Shown here: positions 24,361 to 64,000 of the stretch, piece after piece | Numbering within the stretch: position 1 is the first letter of the stretch | Layout: each line of letters begins with the position of its first letter | Source of the DNA: Caprimulgus europaeus | Lineage: Eukaryota; Chordata; Aves; Caprimulgiformes; Caprimulgidae | Assembly: GCA_907165065.1 (NCBI GenBank) | Contig: OU015529.1 | Span: forward strand, 11,972,554-12,036,553 | Direction of reading: 5' to 3' | DNA: 64,000 nucleotides | The notes under the pieces: generated by a model | The model's database searches: none | Told to the model about the DNA's origin: nothing | Seen by the model: only the letters and a program-made list of their open reading frames with translations | Translations under genes and position numbers: made by a program

Positions 24361-24976
24361 TGCCATGGTTTAACCTGGCAGGCCACTAAAAACCACGCAG
24401 CCACTCGCTCACCATCCCCGCTGCCCTGGGGAATGGGGAGACAATTGGAGGAGTCAGGAGACTCAAAGCTTGAGATTAAAAAAAAAAAAAAAAGTAAATA
24501 AATTATTATTATTATTATTGATATTATTAATAATAATAGAATATACAAATGTGTGATGCACAATGCAATTGCTCAGCACCCACTGACCAAGGCCCTGCTC
24601 GTTCCTGGTTAGCAATCCTGGAGGAGGAGTAGAAAGATCCCAAAATGGCAATCCCCCAAGAGCGAGAGCCCTGCTTGCCAGCCAGCCCTCATTTATACAC
24701 TGAACATGTCATTATATGATATGGAATATCCCACTGGACAGTTTGGGTCTGTTGCTCTTGCTATGCTCCTACGCAGCTTGCACAAGTTCTTCTAGCTAGT
24801 CCCACAGTAGCAAAACATGAGGAGTTGAAATGTTCTTGATTTCTTAGCAACAACTAAAACCATCAGTACACTATCAACATTCTTCTCATACTAAATCCCA
24901 TATTAAATCCAAAACACAGCTCTGTTCTAGCTACTAAAAAGAAAGTTAGCTCTACCCTAGCCGAAACCAGGACACA
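24361..24976 (-). mobile_element. Solo LTR of an avian endogenous retrovirus
   Basis: Read on the minus strand, the element starts TGTGTCCTGGTTTCGGC and ends GGTTAAACCATGGCA, giving TG...CA ends. Inside are a TATAAAT box (24691-24697), a GATATGG/CCATATC-type stretch near 24719-24728, an AT-rich ATT-repeat region and a poly-T tract near the 3' part. These match, from memory, a solo LTR family that is common in birds. GGCC flanks both sides (24357-24360 and 24977-24980), a possible 4-bp target duplication, although it is short and palindromic. No internal gag, pol or env sequence is present. It lies in the same orientation as ADD3 and MXI1. Confidence 0.88.
24476..24540. repeat. Poly-A and ATT-repeat tract inside the solo LTR
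   Basis: A run of A residues is followed by ATT trinucleotides and related AT-rich sequence. It corresponds to the AT-rich segment near the 3' part of this LTR family and may be expanded in this copy. Confidence 0.85.
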
Positions 24977-27900
24977 GGCCTGTTGCAGATCTCAGACTTC
25001 TGTTCAAAGTTATTTAATTACAGTAAGAACTGCTTTTCCTCTCTCCAGAACAGCTGGAGTCATAGCTGGCAGACTCTCCTTCAAGCACCTACTTGGGCAC
25101 AGCGGGGATACTGGAGAGGAGCACCAGTTCCCTGCCCAGCCGAGCGCGAGGCGGGCTGGCAGTGACCTCTCAGCATCCCCTCGTTTCATTAGAAACTAAA
25201 GTCAAAGCACTACAGGTGCTCAAGATGACAAGTTTGTGCTCAAACATAACGGCGTTTCATGATCTGACAGCTGCAAAGAGCCACCTAATTTATTGACCGA
25301 CAGAGACGAGAGGGTGCGAGCCGGTGTCCCCCGTGGGCTTGGTGTGCCTCCACGGTGTGCACAGCGCATTTCTTCACCACCCTCTGCCTGGTGCCCGGGG
25401 CTGCCAGAGGCAGGCGCTGCCCCGTGTGTTCGCTGTGTTTCCATTCACCCAGGCACCACGCTGCTTCTTTCTTGTCGTATCGATTTCTCAGAGTAAATGG
25501 TTTTTCTGAGGGTCCCGTGAACCAGCGGTGTTGACAGCCTTGATTAGATCTAAATGAGAGCAGGGACTGTATTTTGGGGTCACCCTGCTTTGGGCAGAGC
25601 ACTCCCCTGCTCTGAGGGGCAGCACCCAACGTGCACCAGGATTAAAGGCCAAGTCCTGATCCCGCAAAAGGGTTAATGCAACGCGTGTGTCTTGCCAGAA
25701 TCCACCCCAAAAAGGCACCGGTTGTACACAACGAGCCCCAGTAAACCATGCCTCACTGATGTGGGGTTCAGGGGGGCTGGAAGTACTGGCTGGCACCCCT
25801 CTCTGCAGGTCAAAGGCTCTGATAAGATTATTTTCACATAGATAAAGGTGCTGATCCCCTGTGTAAAACACACTGATCCCCCCAGCCAAACTGGATGCCT
25901 CTTCCTGCCCCGTGCAGCACGTGATGATGTGCACATCGTGGTGGTCACACCAGCACCCACGGGTTAAATTGAAGGAAGAAGCTGAAAGGAAAACGTGTGT
26001 ACCTTGCTTTTAAGCCTAAAATGCCCAATGTAAGAAAATAATAAAGAATATTTCCCCTTGTGCCCCCTGCTCACAGAAGCTCATTTTAAATGAAGGGCTG
26101 GGACACTGTTATTCCTTCAAGTGTTTGTGAAAGGCTCAGCAGTCCCAGCGAGCGGCTGGTGCCGCAGGATCCCCGCCAGACCGGCGGGCACCAGGGTGCT
26201 GGCAGGACAGATGGTCCAGCTGACACTGACATGGATAGCACCTTCATCCTCACATTCAGGGCATCTCTAGCACCATATCACAACCGAGAGGCAGAAATCA
26301 AATCAAATGGAGTAAGCCAGCCCAAAACATATGGTTATAAGAAAATCACACCAGTACCCAGATATTCTCCCATGACCCAAACCGTAGCAGAGCAAAGTCT
26401 CCCTGACATGCCTCTTCCAGGTCATTTGTGAAGTTGGTCCCATTAAATAAATCCAGGAAGGACCAGATGCTCCAGCTGAAGGTGAATGATCACATGTAGG
26501 TGACATGCCAGCCAGGAGATCAGTGCTTAAGTGGATGTCATTACTTATTAGACATAAACACTGTTGAATAAATCTAAATAAACTCTAATTATTTATACAG
26601 TGTGCTCCTAATGCTGGTTGAATGTTGACTCTTACTAACTTTAAAATAAAACTAAAGCCAGGCAGGGTAAATGATTTAATGTCTCTGTAAATATAATTAG
26701 CATGTGCAATATGTATACACAAATATACATAGTATATGTAATTACAGTTATTGGTGTTTGAGAGAGTTGTTCAGCCAGATGGAAGGAGTAAATACTAACA
26801 ACACTTCGCTACAGCCTGCTAGAGAGGGAAGGATGTTTAAAGTCCCTGGAATAAGAAATTGGTAGTTGACACTTGGGGAAGGGAGTTATTGCCCCACGTT
26901 CCCCTTCTGCTGAGTGGATTTGACAGCCAGTTTCTTGGTCTTGTCCACCCACCTAAAGAGGAACTGGGGCTGGAAACGTCTGACATCCAAGGGCAAAGTG
27001 CTGAATATAAACCACAGCTGCTGCACTGTGTTCTCACCATCTTCTGTAGGTCATTTATAGCACCCAGCAAAGACACAGCTCTGGAAACGATGAGGCTTTG
27101 GTCTTCTGGAGCATCTCTGAGGCCCCAGCACAGAATCCACCCAGTGGTACAGCAGAGTCTGGGCTGTGCTTATCCTCCTGCTCTGCTGGGCTCCTGCCCT
27201 GACACAGACCCCTCTGCACAGGTACTGCAGATATTGGAGATGCTGCCAGATAACTGAGCCTGAGAAAGGCTCACCTGCCTCTGCTGCCTCCCCTTCTCTG
27301 ACCCAAACACCTGCCAGGTGGTGCGCAAGGAGCGGCAAGGTAAACGTCCTCCATTTCATGACCCATCTGGCCATCAGGGTGGAGGTGTTTAGTGTGGGAA
27401 AGGCAAGAATTGTCCTTGTGCCTGGTGTGGCTGAGGGGGAGATGCTGTGCAATCACTTGTGCAGCCAATGCACATATAAATGCATTTGTTTCCCAGTTTT
27501 CTCAAGGCACTGGCTGCAATTTTTCTTTACTCAAGTTTGATGTTTGGACTTTGGTGTCCAAGGGAGCAAGGTTTCACACCCAAGGAGCCTGCAGGCAGCA
27601 GCACCTCAGCATGCAGAGGGGCAGTGGCCCCGCAGGTCCATCCCACCTGAAGGCTGGGACACACCACGGCCTCGGGGTGCAGCTACATTTCTTTACAAAA
27701 AGTATTTTACAAGCAAGCCACCTTCACAGGCAGTCACAGCCTGGCACTGAGTTTATACAAGTTTAATGAAGTTTTGAAAGTTTGTAGAGCCTCTATTACT
27801 CAGTTGTTGCAACAGAGGGAAAAGGAAGGAGGAGAAGTCCAACCAGCTGCTTTATTGCACCACGTGGCCACTGGCACGGGGACTCAAGGCGTCCCCAAGC

Positions 27901-30900
27901 CTTAGTGCCATTGCACCAAGCACCAGCTTGTGGGACATGCAGGGGCAGGTCCCCGCACCACCATTAACACTTGGAGACCCTTAACACGAAGGCACATTCA
28001 TTAAGGGTCAGTTAGCTGCTCTCAACACCTTGGATATAGAAGACCAGCCATCAGCAGCAACCTCCCCTTCCCCATTCCTAGCAGGGCACGGAGGAGAGGG
28101 AAGGGGCTTGGCTGCTGGGATGGTCACTGGGAAACTCAATCTTTGCAAGGTCCTCAAGTGTGACAGCCAGTCCCCACACTGCTGGGTTTGGGGGGCTGCT
28201 TCCCCTTGTGAAGCTCAGGGGTTATTTGGCTTTGATGCATCAAGCCAAGGGTTGGACAAGCAATTTGCTCTCCTGGCATCAGTGAGTGTGCTCAGCTCTT
28301 TGAGAAAAATCAGGCTGTTAATTCAAGCACCTCATTTTAGGCAATGTTTGGACTTGCCATACCTTTGGGAGCAACAAGACAAGTGCTGTGCCTGGTGAGG
28401 AGGTCAGAGAGCAGCCAGCAGCTGACGTGCCAAAGGTCAAAACCAGCACCAGCCGGCAGCGTCCGCTGAGGAGCAGAAGGCTCCTGCTCAGAGCCGTGCC
28501 CAGGACAACGCCGCTGCCTCAGAGCATTTCAGGTCATCCTTACAGAGTTTAACTACTCATCGTCCTGATAACCTGGAACACAGGCTTTGTTTTTGAAAAT
28601 AACATTTGCAAATTAAAAAGTCAACATTTGCAAAAGCTACCGCTGCGAATGCACAAGGAAAGGCGCCTGGAAATTGTGACACTGAAGTAGGTGAGGTAGA
28701 AAAGTGTGGGACCCTTCAGCACTGGTGGCTACTGGATATCTCCCCCTGCAGAGGTGGTGATCCCTGGGAAGGTTCTTCAGCAGCCTCCGAGTCCTCTGGC
28801 TGGAGGAGATGAGGGGCTGGGTGGCTCTGGCGCAGCTGGGATGAAACCTCTCAAATCAGTCACCCCTGCTCACCTCCCCCTGGCATCTTGCCTGGGATTG
28901 ACACAGAACTCTCCCTCCAAACACTGTGAGACAGGGACACAGAGCTGAGAGGGGATGGGTGTCCCATTCCCCACACAGCCATGGCAGCCGTGCACCAGCT
29001 GCAGCAAACATTTCCAGGCGAGGTGCTCATCCTCGGTGCGCAGCCAAAGCCAACACGGCTGCTTTTCCAGTCCCAAAGTCCTCCAAAACAAAAGCTCCCC
29101 CAAGAGTTTGCCAAAACATCGCTCAGTGCAGACCATGGCCGTTACCACAGTGAAATTTAAATGCAAGAGTAGCTTGGAGGTCCTAAAAAATGAGACTGAA
29201 GGAAGAGCTTCACCATTCAGTGAAGCCAGAGCTCAGCCCAGCTTCCAGCTCTGCAGCACAAGCTCCCAGCTCCAGAGAGCAGGATCTGGCCCTGACCCCC
29301 AGCCCCTGACTGCAGCACTGGCATTTGAATCACAAAACCTTCCTTAGAAACTCCAGAAGCATCTTAATGATGAAAAAATGAAGCAGAGTCAGTCTGAAGA
29401 GACACTTGCGAGGGAAGTGCCGGCCCTGTGCAACTGTGGTGGGAAGCTTTTGTGCACAGGCCAGCAGCCAACTCAGCCCTTAGTTATTTTTTTTCCTCCT
29501 TTTGCATTGTTGCTACACAGCCATTCCCACACAACTGAAAAGAAAAAGGTGTTTTTCACTTGATTTCTTTGGTTGGAGAACATGGGAGGGGAAAAAAAAA
29601 GGAGAAATCAGCAAGCAGCCCTGCAGCACGGGCACTGGGAGCACCCTGCAGCCAGGCGAGTGCCCTGCCAGCCTGGGCAGCAGGATTTGGCCCAAGTTTC
29701 CATTGCTGTGAACCGCAGGGATGTGGGGATGGTGTCAGAGCTGGCACGTGTCTCCAGAGCCCGGGCAGCCCAGCACAGCTGGCAGAGCTGCTGTGGGCAA
29801 CAAATGTCACCCCCATGTTTGCTGGCTGCCAGACTTTATTCTCCCCTTCTTCCTTTACTATATCCAACCTTAAAATAAAACAAGAGTCAGGAGCTGCTGG
29901 CAGCAAAGTGACATGCGGGGTGGGGAGTGGTGTTGGCTTCAGAGCTGAGTAGCCTTTGGGCACAGTGGGGCTCGGCCGCCCACTGGGGTGGTCAAACAGA
30001 TGCAATGCCAAGAGGGGCACGGCCTCTGCTACCCTGGCCTGGACCCCACAGCAATGCTCTCCTGCGCTGGCCAGAGCTTGGAGAGGGGGAGAGAGAGGAG
30101 AACCTTGCATAGTGGTGCCTGTGCCCACCAATGCTGGGGAGCCCCTGGGTCATGCGTCTTCGCAGGCTGTGACAGCGACTCCTGCAAAGTGTAAGATCCT
30201 AGGGAGGAAAACATCTGCATCTGTTTTATGTGAGCTCACACCTTTGGTTTTCTCCCCCCCACCCCGAGTTTGATCCAGTGCAAATGCTGACCAGGGATAG
30301 GAAGGAGGAACTAGAAAAGTCAGGCAAAACCCAAAATGAGGTTCTGCTAAACACGTGCTGCAAATGCTGCCAGCCATCATTTTCCCTCTATGTGCTTCAT
30401 TTACAGATAGATTCCAAGTAAGAAACACACTGAGACCTTCCACTTTTTTACAGTCAAACATGTCTTTCTCTCTCGGAGACAATTCAGAGCATCTATCCGT
30501 TTGACCCCATATATGAGAGAGGGAATATAATAGTATATAACATAATAATATAGCTGTATTATATATCTATAATATAAGTTAAAATATAATAATGTATCTA
30601 TCTCCATCCCCATCCCCCTCTCTCTGATTTTCCATGCACAACAGTTAACAGCACAAACAGGTAAGTCCTTCCCTTCCCAAGTTTGACTAAAACAGGAAAA
30701 CAAGCGTAGCACATCAGAACGAAGGTACAACTTGCCCAGTATCCCATTTCCCACAAAGACAAAGAGAGGACACTTTTGGAGAGAAGCATGAGAAGAGAGT
30801 GAACATGCAGCCTTGCTTCGCAAGACCTTGCCCTCAGCCCCCAACAACGTGCAGTTCAGAAACTGAGGCCCACACCAAGATGCCAAGTGTGGCTTTGGCA

Positions 30901-33900
30901 GAATCTATCTGCTGAAGAGCCAGCAGACACAAACAGGTTGGCAGTGGAAACATACACCATTCCCTTTTAAAGAGTTATGAAAACTTAGTACAACTCTCCA
31001 AACTGGCCTGGTTGAACTTCCAAAGCAGCAGGTTTTTCTAATACTAGTAAATACCTTTTTTCACTGCAGACCTTCCTAGAGACACAGGTTCTCCATCCAC
31101 ACACTCACATCTCACCCGAGGGGCAGATCAGCAAGGCTCTGCCTTGACCCCAAAGCATCTGAAGCTTCTCAGCCCGGTCCTCCCTGCACACCTTCTACCA
31201 TGGTCTCCTGTCACTTCTTCCCCCACCATCCAGAAACGCTGAGAGCCCTCTGGTCCATGGATAAGGTTGCTAGAGAGAAAATATTGAACACAAGGATATT
31301 CTTCTGTACTGTGGAGTGAATTTACAAGTGCAAAAAAAGAAAAAAAAAGTCTTAGCTAGTTGCAAAAGTACGAGAGGATCGAGGGGAGCGGAGGAGTTTT
31401 GCCTCCCAGACAAAGCCTGCTCCATTGCTGGATATTGAAATGAATCAATAAAGAAAATGAGTCCGACAGCCAGATGTCTGCTTTCATCTCACTGGGCTGG
31501 AACTGGAATAAAGCCCACAAAATCCCCACCAAAATACTTTGTTTGAAAGCTCTTTGTTAATGGCTCTCCAACTGCAGGGAATGAAGGCAGCAAACACGAA
31601 AGTCTGATGCCATCTAAAGGCCACTTGAATTTTCACTTTTCAAAGGCTGCGTTTGACTCTGGGACTCTCAGTTTCAGAGTGTGAGCTCTTTAATTCACAT
31701 TGTTCCCTGCAGACATGGAAAGAAGAAAGGTGCAGCTAGTCGCAAAGGGACTTTGGGAACGCATCCAAGGGACTATTTTCCCCTGGCTCAGCATAATCGC
31801 CCTATGGAGCTCCCACCACTGCTGAGGTAGTAGTGCATTTAAAGGATTAAATATCTACATGGGTAATACCAGAGCTGGGCTGCACGAACATGGCTGGAGG
31901 CATAAGCTGCAACCAGGTTTGCCCTCCAGCTCTCATCATCAGGCTTTGATTTGTTTGCTTACAAGTTGATCAAACTTGGATGAAACTTTCCCTGCTGTGT
32001 ATTGTTCCAAGAGAAAACTGTTCGGGTGTGTTTGCATGTACTGCCTGCATGCCTAAAATGTAAAACTAATGGAACCAAACACTTCTAAAGAACAAGGCTG
32101 TAGAAAAACACAAGTTTCTCCATATTTCATTTTGGCAATTTTTTCTCTTAGGAACCTAAATTGCTGCTGCCTCTGCATCTGAGATCAGGAATTGTGGCAA
32201 AGGGCTGAGCAACCCTTGTACGAGGGATGTGCTTTCTACTATTCCCCCAGGAGTCTGTGCAAGTTCAGCCAATCTACAAGGCTCTCAGACTAGGAGTTTG
32301 CACAAGCTCTGTGACAGCTACAATGTCGGGAGTGCCGTCTCCACCGAACGCCCTCCCGGCCTCCCCTGCCAGGCTGCCCGCGCTGTTAGAGCCGTGCACG
32401 AGGCAATGCCCACACGCAGGCTGACCACGCTCCAGCTGCCTGCACGCAGAGCGCCAGGCACCTTCTAATTAGTGCTTTTCAATGAGTGCTCCATCTCTGA
32501 ACTGCATCTCTGAACCTGCACAAGAAACCCATGGGCGAGGGGATGCACATCCCTGCCAGTCTGCAGGGAGGGAGAGGAGGAACATCAGCACTCACGTCAG
32601 AAGTTTCCATCAGACCTTCAAGCCCACTCTGGGATACAGTGGCCCTTCCTCCCTGTCCTTGGCTCCTTAGCAGTACATTGGATTTGAAAAGTTTGCACAG
32701 GCTGAAACAGTGAAAACTCAACGGTTTTGCAAACTAGACATCCAGCAAATAAAAAATCCTCAACTACTGAGCACCAAACAAAACAGCAATTTATGCTGCG
32801 TGCTCAACAGCGTACAGTAACACAACTGGCAAGGCAGGAAATTATTGGTCAAAATGGCCTAATACAGCCTTGGCCCCATGGCATTATCCTGTCTCCTGCA
32901 GCATCTGAAGCCTGATCCAATCATTCTGCAATTTTTGCAAACCAAGCAAAATCCGTTTTACTCTGTAACACTCATGTGCAGAACAGGCGAGAGTCTGTAA
33001 AAGAAGGTGGTGGGTGATCACCTGGGTCACAATACAGACTTTAGTAGAGCATAGAACATAGACAGAACTGGGGTAGAAAGATGCTCAACTTAAAAAATCC
33101 TTTGTTTTCCTTTATAAAGTTCTTAGGTGGTAACTTGCATGTAATTCCTCATGACATTCACTGCTGCTTCTCCCTATTGATCTTTCTTGGGCTAAGCATC
33201 CCGGTGGTAATAATTATTTCCTATCGGTGTCAGTGATCCATTTTGAAGCTTGTCTTTCCAAGGGCTCCTACTTCCCAAGATTTAAGCCTCAGTGTATGTT
33301 ATGCCTATTATGAACACCTACTTTATTTCCATGCTTTGGCTTGCAGAATCTTAGATCCTTCTTGTAACACTGCGAAAGAGTAAGATCTAAGTGAAAATAA
33401 AGGGTCTGGTATGGTTCATACCCTCTTGGGAATAAAGAGAGTTCAGGGAAGAAAACTATAGATGCACTTAGCCTTACAGTGTGAGCTCCTCTGTGTTGAT
33501 ATAGTGTCCACTTTCATGTTACTGCAGCACTAAGCAGACTGTAGATCCTTCTGAAGACAAATGATAGTAAGAAAATTACTTGAATCTTGATTAAGATTTA
33601 CTTAAAATGCTGAACAAAATTATCCTCCCACACGGAAACTGAGTTCATGAAACTGTCACTGGACTGGAGGGTTGGATTTTTACTTTCTTGTAAACAGAAA
33701 CAAAAGGCTTATTTGTGGAAAGACAGTGAAAATAAACATTTGTCCAAGTCCTTGAAGACATTTCACAGAGTTGACATAGCTATAAAAATACTGCAAGTTC
33801 TGCAGGCTCAGAGACTCCAAGGTATACCATATGCTGGCAGGGCATGTCACAGATATCTGCAAATAACTTTGCACTGCAAGTCTTCCCTACAAAAACCCCC

Positions 33901-34350
33901 TTTGTTTTCACTAATAATATTAAAAAAAAAAGTAATTTCCACAAGCTATTTCCCTGCTCTGTACTTACACAGCACTTAAGCCACCCGAGTCCTATATCTT
34001 GGGCTGTCATATCTGAAGCCATGCAGCAGAGCAGAAGGCACAGACCAAGAAGATGAGGAAGCACGCCTCAAGAGAGGAAAGCCCGCTGCACAAACTCAAC
34101 TGGGCTTCAAACAACTGCCTGACAACGCTGCGTATTTTACCACAGGCCCGTCCTCTTTCATCTCCAGGATCTGTGACAGAGAAAACAACTGTTCTCTAAT
34201 AAGATCAGGCTATTTTCTTGCAAAGCTCTCAGAAAAAAGCACAAGCTAGAAGCCCTCTTCAAAATAAATTCTTGAGAAGCAATGTGCACAATCGAAGCAT
34301 TTTTTCTACAAGCGAGAGATTTAAGAGCACTGTATAAACAAAAGGCTGCT
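24977..34350. other. Intergenic DNA downstream of ADD3, no gene seen
   Basis: No exon or RNA gene is recognised between the solo LTR and the ADD3 poly(A) region. Base composition shifts from GC-rich on the left to AT-rich on the right, mostly between about 30.4 and 33 kb. An AT-rich block at about 26530-26780, with TAATTA and ATTTAAT words, looks like a conserved noncoding element. An AT-only low-complexity stretch lies at about 30525-30600. CCACGTGG occurs at 27860-27867. The open frames here have no family signal. Confidence 0.55.
30525..30600. repeat. AT-rich low-complexity tract
   Basis: The sequence consists of TATAA, ATAATA and related words with very few G or C residues. It is not a clean microsatellite. 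Confidence 0.7.
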
Positions 34351-34378
34351 ATACAAAATCCATCTATTTAAAATACTG

Positions 34379-34384
34379 TTTATT
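34379..34384 (-). terminator. ADD3: Likely ADD3 distal poly(A) signal AATAAA
   Basis: AATAAA is present on the minus strand. A T-rich, GT-containing stretch follows about 25-45 nt downstream (about 34335-34355), as expected for a cleavage site. An alternative AATAAA lies at 35478-35483. Confidence 0.6.
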
Positions 34385-35000
34385 TGTGATTTAACATTAA
34401 TTAGCATTACATCTATGAGCAATTTCAGATAACATTTATATATTTTCCACAGGACACAAGAGTTGGCTGGCTCATTCTTTATGCCAAAGCAAGTAAATAG
34501 AGGCATTAGCAAAAGGTGCAAATAGTTCACGGTTGCATTTTAAAAAATATTTATGCACATTGCATTCATTTAGATATATTTTTAAAAAAGTTATGAAAAG
34601 CATAGTTCACAGGTTACTGTTTCTACATATGTTGTAATACAACACAAATAATGTAGAACATAAAAAACAAAAATAAGCAACTGAAAGTTTCCACTATGAT
34701 TAGAAACACTGATTCCAGTATTTAGTGATAGCTAGAAAATTGTTTCCAGGATCCATTCCAACATTGCATTATCACACTTACACAGTCAAAGCTAACCAGC
34801 CCCCAAACATGCTATAATCAACATTTTTGCATGCCAAACCACTCTCCAGCCATATTTAACAATTATATATTGTATAATATTTCAACCAGCAATTTGGGAA
34901 TCACATGGATCTTTAAGATGTACTTCCTATTGCGATGACGGATTTACAGACAGTTTGACACAGCGAAGAAAACTCTATGTTAATTTCTATGCTTAGTTTG

Positions 35001-35008
35001 TATTTACA
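35001..35008 (-). promoter_or_regulatory. ADD3: Pumilio response element in ADD3 3' UTR
   Basis: The minus strand reads TGTAAATA, the core UGUANAUA recognition site of PUM1/PUM2, inside the 3' UTR. The motif is seen directly; binding is inferred. Confidence 0.45.
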
Positions 35009-36285
35009 ATACAGTAAAAGTACTAAAATGACAATATCAGTAAAAACGAGTAAGCGGCACTACCACCCTTACCCATGGCACTAGGCTCTGATTTGCTCCG
35101 GGTTCATCCAAAGGACAACACAGATTCATGAGACCCTTTTACAATTCAAATGAAAGTGAAGAAAAACAAAGTGTTGCACTCTGTATGAATCCATACAAAT
35201 TATTTAAAATGTCTAATATGGAAATGTCACTTTGCTGATTTAATAAAAATATCCCACAATCCATATCATATATTTAAAAAAAATAATCACCAAACTTTTA
35301 CTTTCTTTGTCTCCACCTATTTTCTTACTATTTCACTTTCCCTTTTAACAGTTTTGTTTCCTTCATTTGGTTATGTTATGAGATTATTTTTCTTCATTCA
35401 TTAGCAATACCACGAGAGAAAAAATAAAACAAACCACAAGTAATTTTTAAACATGAATCCAGTTCAATTTTAAATGCTTTTATTCTTTGATTTCTAAGTC
35501 CCTGGATTCTTGAATTATATTTAAGTATACTCTAAACCAAGCATTCTTAAATACACTCTACTATTAAATGCTTGGTTCACATGCTTATAATACCTTTATG
35601 CTGAATGGTATACAAACATTTGAACATATAAAATCTTCTTTTTGTTTTGCCAGTTAAACTAAATTATCAATGTTAAGTGTATAAAATCCCCTTTCTTGAA
35701 AAATAAGGGTTCCCCCCACCCCCCCCAACTGATAGAATAAAAAAGAAGTCTTCAAAAATTATATTTCACTAAAATGAAATATTTGGCAAAAAAGTTATTG
35801 AAGAATGGAATTCTTTAGACATTTTGTATAATTCCAAATAAACTTTCTCTTACACAGTTTTTACCCTAATATTATGTGCCAGTGTATAATATTTCTATAT
35901 GATCTAATCTTAAAAAAAAGATCTAAAGGTGTGCTGTTAATATGCACCCACTCCAACAGGGGTACAGAAACAAAATATATGGTCAAAATCACTATACAAA
36001 AATGTATGATCTGGTTACCAAATAAGACAGCAGTTTTAAAAAGTCATATGATCACTCAACAGTAACTTTAATAAGGACTTTAAATGTATGGAAAACTTTA
36101 AGGTCTGCAAAATACTCCAAGCAGAACTTGCTGCTGCATCCTGTGATGATATTTGATCTTGCTATGATGGTAATTGAGCACCTGCCAGTTAGTTCTACAT
36201 GAAACTAATGAATGTTTCCAACCCTCATAGCAATTTTGGACACAGTAAAGTAAGAGATGAATTAATTTTCAATTAACACGAAAGG

Positions 36286-36312
36286 TTTGTTTTGTTTTGT
36301 TTGTTTGTTCAT
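36286..36312. repeat. GTTTT/GTTT simple repeat in ADD3 3' UTR
   Basis: Repeated TTTTG and TTTG units are visible. On the transcribed strand this is an A-rich CAAAA run about 140-160 nt after the stop codon. Confidence 0.8.
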
Positions 36313-36447
36313 TTTAAAGCAAAACCTTTTCCAGTTCCTTTTTGTTCAGGTTAAAAGTCCAGTTACTGCACACCCCTAATACTACGCTGTTAATGGTCAA
36401 CTTAAACGCTTCAAAATGTGCAATGTCTCCTCACACCAGAGCTGCAC

Positions 36448-63865
<27,418 letters not shown>

Positions 63866-64000
63866 CTGAAACAAATAAAAAAGGGGGAAGAATGATTAAT
63901 AAGTAAAAGGAGGGCATTGAATAGAACTTCCAAGTCCGGACACAAATTCTGTTCTTTTTCATCTCTGCAGAACAACACCTAAAATGAAAGAACAAGTGAA
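63866..64000 (-). other. ADD3: ADD3 intron upstream of coding exon 1 (partial)
   Basis: This is intron sequence leading to the acceptor of coding exon 1. The promoter and leader exon are outside the window. Confidence 0.85.

Larger units (their letters stand above)
34360..36447 (-). other. ADD3: ADD3 3' UTR
   Basis: This AT-rich sequence follows the ADD3 stop codon (TAA at 36450-36448). It is bounded by a likely poly(A) signal, giving a 3' UTR of about 2.1 kb, close to the length I recall for mammalian ADD3. It holds a perfect Pumilio-type UGUAAAUA site at 35008-35001 and several AUUUA words. An earlier AATAAA at 35483-35478 could give a shorter form of about 1 kb. The left boundary is approximate. 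Confidence 0.75.

Noticed and set aside
10785..27867. CACGTG E-boxes between ADD3 and MXI1 as a MYC/MXI1 autoregulatory array
   Set aside because: The few sites seen (10787, 12985, about 20445, 27861) are no more than chance would give in 25 kb.

Overview
This is a piece of a bird nuclear genome. Several 5'-truncated CR1 retrotransposon tails of the avian type are present, ending in the ATTCTATG-like 3' repeat. There is also one solo LTR of a family common in birds, and two vertebrate genes recognisable from split exons. No prokaryotic, phage or CRISPR features are present. Most open reading frames in the window are chance frames in introns, intergenic DNA or CpG-rich sequence.

Both recognised genes lie on the minus strand. 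From right to left, positions 63865 to about 34360 hold ADD3 (gamma-adducin). All 14 coding exons can be placed with consensus splice sites and matching phases, and they join into an uninterrupted frame of 709 codons plus stop, or 677 codons without the 96-nt cassette exon. The 5' noncoding leader exon and the promoter lie beyond the right edge. The 3' UTR is AT-rich, about 2.1 kb long, and ends near an AATAAA hexamer at 34379-34384 (minus strand).

Positions 34360 to 9103 form an intergenic interval of about 25 kb. No exon is recognised there. It holds a CR1 tail at each end of its left portion, a solo LTR at 24361-24976, short TG repeats and a few AT-rich blocks that look like conserved noncoding DNA. 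Positions 9102-8919 hold the first coding exon of MXI1, in the longer MXI1-0 (SR-alpha) form, which carries the SIN3-interaction helix. It sits in a CpG island of about 1.7 kb. The rest of MXI1 lies off the left edge, so positions 1-8918 are MXI1 intron 1. The tandem order ADD3 then MXI1 on one strand is the vertebrate order as I recall it for human 10q25.

The two genes are neighbours but not one pathway. Adducin caps and cross-links the spectrin-actin membrane skeleton. MXI1 is a MAX partner that recruits SIN3 and opposes MYC. The most informative second-look items are: a CRE, CCAAT and GC-box cluster inside MXI1 intron 1; a UGCAUG hexamer just upstream of the ADD3 cassette exon; an extra serine in the ADD3 MARCKS-like segment; and a much shortened N-terminal linker in MXI1-0. 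I found no convincing evidence of a wholly new biological system.
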